Of a stretch of DNA of 10,884 bases, positions 5,455 through 10,884 are shown piece by piece. The notes beneath the pieces are model-generated. The model was not told the DNA's origin. It ran no database searches and saw only the letters and a program-made list of their open reading frames with translations. The stretch comes from Candidatus Competibacteraceae bacterium (lineage in GTDB: Bacteria; Pseudomonadota; Gammaproteobacteria; Competibacterales; Competibacteraceae): assembly GCA_020445005.1 (NCBI GenBank), contig JAGRHM010000547.1, positions 1-10,884 on the forward strand. Reading direction: 5' to 3'. The number at the start of each line of letters is the position of its first letter. Position 1 is the first letter of the stretch. Position numbers and translations under genes: made by a program.

Positions 5455-6576
5455 TTGACCCTCGGCACCCACGCCGCCTTTGCGTCCGTGCTGTACCTGG
5501 GTGGCGCGACGCTGTTCGGCTATAAACCCGATCTGATCGGCGGGTTGTTGATCGTGGTCGCCAGCCTCCTCCCGGACATCGACCATCCCCCCGCCAAAAT
5601 CGGGCGGCTGTTCTGGTTCGTCTCGGTGCCGCTGGAACGCCGTTTTGGCCATCGCACGCTGACCCATAGCCTCGTCGCCCTCGGGGTGCTGGCCCTCGTG
5701 ACCTATCCGCTGGCGTGGATTCAGCCGCACTACTGGGGCTGCATCGTGGGCGGCTACTGGTCCCATCTGTGGATTGACATGGTGAACCTCCGGGGCGTGG
5801 ATTTGTTCTGGCCCTCGCCGGTGCGGCTGGTGACGCCCGGCAACCGGAACTGGCGCATGGCGGTCGGCAGCAAGGCGGAAATGATTCTGCTGGCCGTGCT
5901 GCTGAGTCTGACCGTCGCCTTGTATCCGCTCAGTCACCTGGGGTTCCGGGATGCCCTGCAAGCCGTAATCAAGAGCTTTGATATTGCGGTCGAGCAGTAC
6001 GCGCGCCAGATCGGGACGCATTGGTACGACCTGGAATTGATCGCCTCGGACAACTTGACCCTGGAACGAATCACCTGCCGTTGCCCAGTGGTGGGCCTGT
6101 GGAAAGACGGCCTGATCGTGCTGTATGAGGGCCAGCCGCGCGCGGTGGGCAAGAGCGCGGCGTATCACAACCTGTTGCCGGTGTCCGCCCGGCTGATCGA
6201 AGGCGAACCGCTGCGGGTGATGGCGGAACGGGTGAACATGACGGGCCGGACGCTGCGGGGGCTGATCAACCGCATCGATCCCGACCGCCCCTACTACCTG
6301 TTGGGGGAAGTGGAGATAGCCGATGGCCAGCCGCCCGCCCTGGCCGGACGGCTGGAGAGCCTGGAACGCTACAACCCGGCGATTTACCAGGGCGGCGTCC
6401 TTGCCCTGCACTACGCCCGCGCTCAGGAACTACAGCCGTGGCTGGATCGGGTAGCGGTGCGAGGTGAGGTGGTCGTGCAGTTCTGGCTCAAGCCGGGCGA
6501 GGCGGTAGTGGTGTTGGAGTTGGGAGATGAGCTGCCGGTTGATCCGATTCCGAAGGAGTTGCGAAAGTTTTTGTAG
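5455..6576 (+). CDS. YdjM/YbcI (DUF457)-type inner-membrane metal-dependent hydrolase with long C-terminal domain
   Basis: This 373-residue protein has an N-terminal half of about 165 residues that shows the YdjM/YbcI pattern. It contains His6, LLPDIDHP (39-45, metal-binding Asp41/Asp43/His44), FGHRTLTHS (64-72, His66 and His71) and YWSHLWIDM (101-109, His104 and Asp108), with several hydrophobic helices. These motifs define putative membrane metal-dependent hydrolases; the E. coli relative is LexA-controlled and its substrate is unknown. Residues 170-373 form an extra soluble, beta-rich domain that I do not recognise. With it the protein is about twice the usual length of the short family members. 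The start is TTG 4 nt after brnA2. No earlier start exists in frame, and later ones would lose His6. The same TTG is conserved in copy 1. Its place after brnTA in both copies suggests co-transcription and possibly a functional link. Confidence 0.8.
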   Translation: MTLGTHAAFASVLYLGGATLFGYKPDLIGGLLIVVASLLPDIDHPPAKIGRLFWFVSVPLERRFGHRTLTHSLVALGVLALVTYPLAWIQPHYWGCIVGGYWSHLWIDMVNLRGVDLFWPSPVRLVTPGNRNWRMAVGSKAEMILLAVLLSLTVALYPLSHLGFRDALQAVIKSFDIAVEQYARQIGTHWYDLELIASDNLTLERITCRCPVVGLWKDGLIVLYEGQPRAVGKSAAYHNLLPVSARLIEGEPLRVMAERVNMTGRTLRGLINRIDPDRPYYLLGEVEIADGQPPALAGRLESLERYNPAIYQGGVLALHYARAQELQPWLDRVAVRGEVVVQFWLKPGEAVVVLELGDELPVDPIPKELRKFL

Positions 6577-6945
6577 GGCGGAAGGCCTATTTATTAATAA
6601 ATTCAAATTATTGGTTTTATCAGTCAATCAACCCCTCATCCATCCGAGAACGGTTATAACCATTGATATGGTTGATTTTCTGGTATATTTAACAATATTT
6701 TTTATAAGGTTATATGGATTTTCAAATAATCTGTCATTTATTTTCTTTAATAAAAATATAGACTTAATATTTTATTTTTTATTTAACATTATTTTTTAAT
6801 CCAACTTGACTGTCAGTTTTTTTTACACAATGAATTAGGATTACTGTCTATGCTGAGCATAACAAATTGACTAACAATAATAAAAAAATAAGGCATAAAA
6901 AATGCTTGTTTCCTAATAAGTTATAAATAGACTTGGGAAGCTAAC
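6577..6945. other. AT-rich gene-free region with palindromes, upstream of the dockerin operon
   Basis: This 369-bp stretch has no credible gene. It is extremely AT-rich: at 6721-6780 only 7 of 60 bases are G or C, whereas the flanking hydrolase gene is clearly GC-rich. It contains the perfect palindrome GGTTATAACC (6652-6661), AACCAT-TGAT-ATGGTT (6658-6673) overlapping it, and ATGCT-G-AGCAT. TTGACT occurs twice on the + strand in its second half, and TATAAA lies close to the next gene, but no pair is at ideal spacing. It most likely holds the promoter of the 6946-9719 operon. Confidence 0.5.
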
Positions 6946-9045
6946 ATGAAACGATTGTTAAAGTGGTTTGCTTGGCGTAACTGGGTTTTTTATTCTACTC
7001 AGAATCCAGCTTATCCAATCAGCATAACACCACATGTTCTCGCACTATTGTTGCTAGCCGCAGCAATCATACCCGTTACGGTCTTAGCGGCCAGCCCGAC
7101 CGACTATCCTTACCCTTACATGCAGGCATCGCCTGGAACGTATAGCTATTCGTTCAGCCTCGGTAGTGGCGCATCAGTTCCACGATCTTACCCCAAGGCC
7201 GATATCCGCAACGGCGAGGTCACCGGCATCAATGCTGTTTTTGGCGCTCCACTCATCATCAACACCAACGGTAAAATTGACGATGGGTCCAGCACGTTCG
7301 TCTCTGAGGATCATATACTGACGATTCCGGAACTGAAGGTATACACTGGCTGGCATCATACCTTCAGTGCGCTTTGCACGCTCGTATGCCCGAGTCCTGG
7401 GCTTGGGTTCAGTTTCCAGCCGTTCCTCGGCCATTCAGCAGGCGGCAGCCAGTTTGTTCAACCCTCGCAGACATTTAATCGCGCTAATCCCGGGGCCTAC
7501 CAACCGGTCGAACTCAGTCCGCCTGGTGCCAACCAGTCCTTGAGCGGAACCATCACGGTATCAGCGCCGAGTGTGACCAAGGGCACATTTACCACCTACA
7601 GTGGAACGGCTAACGGTACTGACAGCGTCGCCTATTCTCTCCGCCAATGGACCGCCGAGGATGTGCTCTCGACGCGCATCAAGCACTCAACCGGTCAGCC
7701 CTATATTTTTATCGATGTAAATAATCTGACAACTGTCGGCCCCCATCCGAGCGGACGCGGTGTACAGCGCGTCGGCAACAACGCTGACGCGCGAGTCAAT
7801 TTCGATTTCTCGCTTCAGGACGCCGCTGCTGCCGGCGCTCCTAGCCCGACCAGTGGATTAGTGCGCTTTGACAATTTCAACTGGATTCAACGCATCATGA
7901 CCTTCTATAACGAAAAGAATATTCAAGACAAGAAAGGATATGCGAAATTTGTTCAGAGCCTGCCCTATGTACAACAAGAGCTGGAAGGCAAGATCACGGA
8001 TAGTGAGGGTCTTTCGGCGCTGTCTCGACCCTTTGATATGACCAATGGCCCAATCCTTGACCCAATTCCAGCCAAGCAATTTCAAACTTTGCTGCATGGG
8101 CCCTATAGTCCACTATTTAACTATCGGCCAACACCGGAGAGTCGATGGCTCCCCAGTAGCGGCCAGCCGGATGAGTTTGAGCCCTATTGGGATCAGGTCA
8201 ACCCTAATCATCCATTGTACTGGTCACATTATGATCTTGGTATCCACTTCGAGGATACGGTAAATTTGTTCGTGCGCGGTCGAAAACTGTTCTTTGAGAC
8301 GACGCTTGGCGGTTGGAACGAAGATACAAAAACCTTCGTAGAGTTCACCGACCCGCAATACACCATTAAATGGGCATGGTTGCAGACAGCGAGCGGCAAT
8401 GAATGTCAAGTCTATGCTGATTGTGGCGTAGCCAATGTTACTGCGCAGGGCATCTACAATGGCACACCACTGGGCGAAGCCCGGGTGGTGGGCACCGGTC
8501 ATTGGACGCCGGAAGAAATTGAATCAACGGCAGCAGAGCTGCATGCTTACTTCCTTACGCTACCCCCTGAAGAGCCCCCGACTCCAACCTGTGTTGCTAA
8601 CGCCGGTTCCGATCGAACCGTTCGTCTGGGTAGCCTGGTCACGCTAGACGGCAACGCCAGTACTGATTCTGATCAAGGGACCTCCCTCCTCAGCTATACC
8701 TGGCGCACAGTTTCGGGACCCGTTGCAATCTCCCTGGAGTCCACTACAACGCCGAGCTTCCTGCCCCCGCTAAACGGCGTCTACGTCTTTGGGCTGACTG
8801 TCAACGATGGCCAGGATTGCAGTCCGGAAGCAACCGTCACGATCACCGTTCCTCCCTTGGGGGATCTCAATAGCGATGGTTTCATCGATCAGAACGATCT
8901 CAACATTCTTCTTGCAGCCCGCAATACCCCAGCGAATGGCCCCAACGACCTCAGAGACCTGGACGGTGACGGCACGATCACCGCACTGGATGCCCGCAAG
9001 TTGACGTTACTCTGCACCCAACCCCGTTGCGCGGTCATTCAATGA
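6946..9045 (+). CDS. Exported protein with PKD-like and C-terminal type I dockerin domains
   Basis: This 699-residue protein begins with an unusually long signal sequence: about 28 mixed residues rich in Arg, Lys and Trp, then HVLALLLLAAAIIPVTVLA, with likely cleavage at VLA-AS near residue 49. Residues 50-545 form a large Tyr/Pro/Gly-rich ectodomain that I cannot assign to a family. It has no transmembrane segment and few cysteines. Residues 549-635 read as a PKD/Ig-like domain (ANAGSDRTVRLGS..TLDG, then YTWRTVSGP, FGLTVNDGQ). Residues 639-693 are a type I dockerin with two calcium-loop repeats, DLNSDGFIDQND and DLDGDGTITALD, and a terminal LLCTQPRC that could form a disulfide. Dockerins bind cohesin domains. 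GGGAAG (6935-6940) lies 5 nt before the ATG. The gene is followed after 26 bp by a cohesin-like PEP-CTERM gene, its probable partner. The function of the ectodomain is unknown. Confidence 0.85.
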   Translation: MKRLLKWFAWRNWVFYSTQNPAYPISITPHVLALLLLAAAIIPVTVLAASPTDYPYPYMQASPGTYSYSFSLGSGASVPRSYPKADIRNGEVTGINAVFGAPLIINTNGKIDDGSSTFVSEDHILTIPELKVYTGWHHTFSALCTLVCPSPGLGFSFQPFLGHSAGGSQFVQPSQTFNRANPGAYQPVELSPPGANQSLSGTITVSAPSVTKGTFTTYSGTANGTDSVAYSLRQWTAEDVLSTRIKHSTGQPYIFIDVNNLTTVGPHPSGRGVQRVGNNADARVNFDFSLQDAAAAGAPSPTSGLVRFDNFNWIQRIMTFYNEKNIQDKKGYAKFVQSLPYVQQELEGKITDSEGLSALSRPFDMTNGPILDPIPAKQFQTLLHGPYSPLFNYRPTPESRWLPSSGQPDEFEPYWDQVNPNHPLYWSHYDLGIHFEDTVNLFVRGRKLFFETTLGGWNEDTKTFVEFTDPQYTIKWAWLQTASGNECQVYADCGVANVTAQGIYNGTPLGEARVVGTGHWTPEEIESTAAELHAYFLTLPPEEPPTPTCVANAGSDRTVRLGSLVTLDGNASTDSDQGTSLLSYTWRTVSGPVAISLESTTTPSFLPPLNGVYVFGLTVNDGQDCSPEATVTITVPPLGDLNSDGFIDQNDLNILLAARNTPANGPNDLRDLDGDGTITALDARKLTLLCTQPRCAVIQ

Positions 9046-9071
9046 GAACACTCAGGTAGGAAGAATTGACG

Positions 9072-9719
9072 ATGAAAACCATAATCACTACGGTATTACT
9101 GGCCGGAGCACTCGCGTTCTCGGCAACCGCCCACGCCATCACTATTGGCATCACACCCTCTACGACTACCCTGGCAGTGGGAGACACCTTCTCTGCCGAT
9201 GTAATCGTGAGCGATCTTGGGAATTTTGTTCCACCCTCCCTAGGCGTGTTTGATCTGAACATCGCGTTTACACAGACAACATTTGGATTCACTGGCGTGA
9301 ACTTCGGATCATTCCTCGGCGATCTTGGTTTGGGCGAGGCGACCAGTTCTGTCGATGACTCCACTACCCCAGGGGTGATCAACCTTTTCGAGTTAAGCTT
9401 CTTGGAGGCGGATGGGGCAACTTGTTTATTATGCATTCCGCCCTATCTAGACGACATCCAACCCGCTAGCTTTGTATTAGCGACACTGGCGTTCGATGTA
9501 ATTGGCGCTGGCGTTTCGGCCCTGACATTATCTGTCAATTCCCTCGGCGATGGATTTGGTGATCCCCTGGACTTTGTTGTCGAGGATGGATCACCCATTA
9601 TAGTCCGGTCGAACAATCCAATACCCGAGCCTGCAACAGTTCCATTGCTCGCGTTCGGAATAGCGTTACTGGGCCTTGGGAGGGTTCAGAAGACGGTTTA
9701 TTTACTCCTTTGCGGGTAA
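9072..9719 (+). CDS. Cohesin-like PEP-CTERM surface protein
   Basis: This 215-residue protein has a signal peptide at 1-22 (ending SATAHA) and a single beta-rich domain at about 24-180. A PEP-CTERM sorting signal follows, with PEP at 185-187, hydrophobic residues 189-203, and Arg204 and Lys207. PEP-CTERM proteins are processed by exosortase and sent to the cell surface or extracellular matrix. The domain follows the cohesin pattern: LAVGDTFSADVIVSDLG, then GVFDLNIAFTQTTFGFTGV, SFLGDLGLG, and late strands VLATLAFDVIGAGVSALTL and SPIIV. I infer that it holds the dockerin of the upstream protein. I chose ATG 9072 because AGGAAG (9058-9063) lies 8 nt upstream; a TTG at 9066 is too close to that site. 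The tail after the basic residues is odd: it ends in the hydrophobic TVYLLLCG instead of a short basic run, perhaps because its 3' end was altered next to the terminator hairpin. Confidence 0.78.
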   Translation: MKTIITTVLLAGALAFSATAHAITIGITPSTTTLAVGDTFSADVIVSDLGNFVPPSLGVFDLNIAFTQTTFGFTGVNFGSFLGDLGLGEATSSVDDSTTPGVINLFELSFLEADGATCLLCIPPYLDDIQPASFVLATLAFDVIGAGVSALTLSVNSLGDGFGDPLDFVVEDGSPIIVRSNNPIPEPATVPLLAFGIALLGLGRVQKTVYLLLCG

Positions 9720-9722
9720 TTT

Positions 9723-9752
9723 CCCCGCAGCTTGCTGCGGGGTCGTTTATTT
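9723..9752 (+). terminator. Strong hairpin terminator after the dockerin/PEP-CTERM operon
   Basis: CCCCGCAGC (9723-9731) pairs perfectly with GCTGCGGGG (9734-9742) around TT, followed by the T-rich TCGTTTATTT. The element begins 3 bp after the PEP-CTERM stop and ends at the recombinase stop, so it may serve the two convergent genes. A second potential arm, TGCGGG (about 9711-9716), could compete for pairing. Confidence 0.7.
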
Positions 9753-10678
9753 CACAACCGCGCCACGACCTGCTCCATGCGCTCCTGCCCCACATTGGTA
9801 TAAATCTGCGTGGTGGCGACGCTTTCATGGCCCAGCAACGCCTGGATGTCCACCCGTTCCGCTCCGGCGTTGAGCAGGTTGGTGGCGTAAGTATGCCGGA
9901 GCTTGTGCGGCGAAACCTTCTTGTCGATCCCCGCGACCTGGAGCATTCGGCGCAGATAACTCCGGGCCGCTTGCGCCGAAACCGGCTGCCCGTCCACCTT
10001 GGCAAAGACCGCTTCCGTCCGGTTGCGATCTTTCAGCCAAAACCCGAACGTGCTCCCGAAATTCGCCGGGAGCGGCACCAGCCGCTCTTTGTTGCCCTTG
10101 CCGATCACCTGGACGGACTTAGCAAAGCCATCCACCAGACGCACGTCGGCGATCTTCAAGCCCAGCGCCTCGCTAATCCGTAGCCCGGAGTTGAGCAACA
10201 AGCCGAACAGCATCTCGTAGCGGCGGCGGGTCTCGGTCATGCGGGGAAAGTTGTCGCCGAAGATGTTGATGGGAATATCGCGGCGGCTGCGCAAGGTGGC
10301 CTCGAACTGGGCTTGCTCCTCGCGCTCCAGCCAGACCGGCATCCGCAGCGGGCGCTTGGGCTTCTCGGCCAGCGCCACCGGATCGGACGCCACTACCCCA
10401 TTGCGTACCAGCCAGCGGTAGAACGTCGACAGCGCCGAGAGCCGCCGATTGACGATGGACGTCTTCACGCCACGCTCGCGCATGAGCCAGGCGCTGAACT
10501 GCTCCACGTCGGGATACCGGACCGCTTGCCAATCCTTGTCGGCCTCGATCAGCCACTGGCCCCAGATGCCCAGGTCGGAGTTGTAGTTGTAGCAGGTCGT
10601 CGGGCTGTGGCCCTTGGCATACCGCAGATGCGAAAGGAACTCGCGGCGGGCCTCGTCAAATAATTCACCGTCGAACAT
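9752..10678 (-). CDS. Tyrosine recombinase of the XerC/D type
   Basis: This 308-residue protein has an N-terminal SAM-like core-binding domain at about 8-95 (LRYAKGHSPTTCYNYNSDL through LSALSTFYRWLVRNG) and a C-terminal catalytic domain. All active-site residues are visible: Arg167 in SGLRISEALGL, Lys194 in VIGKGNKERLVPLP, His258 and Arg261 in HKLRHTYATNLL, His284 in LLGHES, and nucleophile Tyr293 in TTQIYTNVG. Such enzymes cut and rejoin DNA at paired inverted sites. Between 128 and 155 there is an extra segment (INIFGDNFPRMTETRRR) compared with minimal XerC, so it is more likely an element-borne integrase-like Xer than the chromosomal dimer-resolution enzyme. GGAGA lies 9 nt before the ATG. 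It is convergent with the PEP-CTERM gene. A dif-like inverted repeat is found about 110 bp upstream. Confidence 0.88.
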   Translation of the reverse strand: MFDGELFDEARREFLSHLRYAKGHSPTTCYNYNSDLGIWGQWLIEADKDWQAVRYPDVEQFSAWLMRERGVKTSIVNRRLSALSTFYRWLVRNGVVASDPVALAEKPKRPLRMPVWLEREEQAQFEATLRSRRDIPINIFGDNFPRMTETRRRYEMLFGLLLNSGLRISEALGLKIADVRLVDGFAKSVQVIGKGNKERLVPLPANFGSTFGFWLKDRNRTEAVFAKVDGQPVSAQAARSYLRRMLQVAGIDKKVSPHKLRHTYATNLLNAGAERVDIQALLGHESVATTQIYTNVGQERMEQVVARL

Positions 10679-10702
10679 GGCGACGATTCTCCATGCGCTT
10701 TT

Positions 10703-10734
10703 CCCCAGCCTGATGGATCAGAAGGGGGTTTTTT
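10703..10734 (+). terminator. Probable intrinsic terminator facing away from the recombinase
   Basis: CCCC (10703-10706) and an inner CTGAT/ATCAG stem (10710-10714 with 10717-10721) close with GGGG, followed by six Ts (10729-10734). The stem has a small asymmetric bulge. No + strand gene ends here, so it would stop antisense transcription through the recombinase gene. Confidence 0.4.
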
Positions 10735-10741
10735 AATCTTT

Positions 10742-10759
10742 CTAAAATATTCATTTTAG
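10742..10759. promoter_or_regulatory. AT-rich inverted repeat in the recombinase upstream region
   Basis: CTAAAAT (10742-10748) and ATTTTAG (10753-10759) form a perfect 7-bp inverted repeat around ATTC. On the minus strand it contains TAAAAT, a possible -10 element for the recombinase gene. It may be an operator. Confidence 0.35.
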
Positions 10760-10784
10760 CAGTTTAAGTAAAGAATGTGATTTC

Positions 10785-10804
10785 GCAACTTTTCGCTAAG
10801 TTGC
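10785..10804. repeat. dif-like inverted repeat, candidate recombination site
   Basis: GCAACTT (10785-10791) and AAGTTGC (10798-10804) are perfect inverted arms around a 6-bp centre, TTCGCT. Extending the arms to 11 bp gives 8 matches. Two inverted arms around 6-8 bp is the core-site layout used by Xer-type recombinases, and such a recombinase is encoded next to it. Use by that enzyme is inference. The remaining bases to 10884 show no gene. Confidence 0.35.
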
Positions 10805-10884
10805 CGGAAAAACGGCTATTCATCCTCGGCGGGTGGTGAAAAATGGCGCTTTTTATCAGTGACACTGGGCTTGAACCACTGTAA

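Larger units (their letters stand above)
4774..5736 (+). repeat. Module copy 2: NTPase tail, brnT, brnA, hydrolase 5' part
   Basis: This is the counterpart of 1224-2197. The shared part ends at CTACTGG (5730-5736), where copy 1 is cut; here the hydrolase continues to 6576. Gene overlaps and the TTG hydrolase start are conserved between copies. Confidence 0.85.

Noticed and set aside
5431..6411. Long minus-strand open frame (326 codons) opposite the hydrolase
   Set aside because: It is His/Gln/Arg-rich with no domain. The + strand frame carries conserved metal motifs and silent substitutions between copies, so the minus frame is a shadow.
1..10884. CRISPR array, tRNA or rRNA genes, classical IS transposase
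   Set aside because: No regularly spaced repeats, no tRNA cloverleaf or CCA-end pattern, no rRNA signature and no transposase motifs were seen on either strand.

Overview
The window looks like an accessory region of a GC-rich gammaproteobacterium. Candidates are the environmental or wastewater lineages that carry PEP-CTERM/exosortase surface sorting and dockerin-tailed secreted proteins; this assignment is inference from gene content and no rRNA or tRNA is present to test it. Gene density is moderate, several genes are broken, composition changes abruptly (GC-rich genes at 1-2197 and 3400-6576, a visibly more AT-rich vWA gene at 2198-3400, and an extremely AT-rich gap at 6590-6945), and a tyrosine recombinase sits at the right end. 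All of this points to a recombining, partly decaying region.

Left part (1-6576): a four-part module occurs twice in the same order on the + strand. It consists of the end of a membrane-anchored NTPase gene, brnT (toxin), brnA (antitoxin) and a membrane metal-dependent hydrolase of the YdjM/YbcI (DUF457) type. Copy 1 (about 1224-2197) is in ruins. Its NTPase has one frameshift and two in-frame stops, its brnT has an amber codon, and its hydrolase is cut after 94 codons; only brnA1 is open throughout. Copy 2 (4774-5736 and onward to 6576) keeps only the last 15 codons of the NTPase, but its brnT, brnA and full-length hydrolase are intact. The hydrolase segments are almost identical between copies (91 of 94 residues), while the toxin and the N-terminal half of the antitoxin have diverged strongly, so the array is a mosaic rather than a simple recent duplication. 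Between the copies lie two minus-strand genes: an exported von Willebrand factor A protein whose stop codon is supplied by the truncated hydrolase DNA, and a winged-helix protein with a DnaT-like C-terminal domain, as found in replication proteins of phages and plasmids.

Middle part (6577-6945): a 369-bp gene-free, very AT-rich stretch with palindromes, probably the promoter region of the next operon.

Right part (6946-9719): two + strand genes 26 bp apart. The first encodes a 699-residue exported protein with a large unrecognised ectodomain, a PKD-like domain and a C-terminal type I dockerin. The second encodes a small exported protein that reads as a single cohesin-like domain followed by a PEP-CTERM sorting signal. 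The pair suggests a minimal cohesin-dockerin surface-attachment system outside any cellulosome: the second protein would be anchored by exosortase processing and would capture the first through calcium-dependent dockerin binding. This is the most interesting biology in the window. It is followed by a strong hairpin terminator, and then by a convergent XerC/D-type tyrosine recombinase (minus strand) with all catalytic residues present. Its upstream region holds a dif-like inverted repeat with a 6-bp centre.
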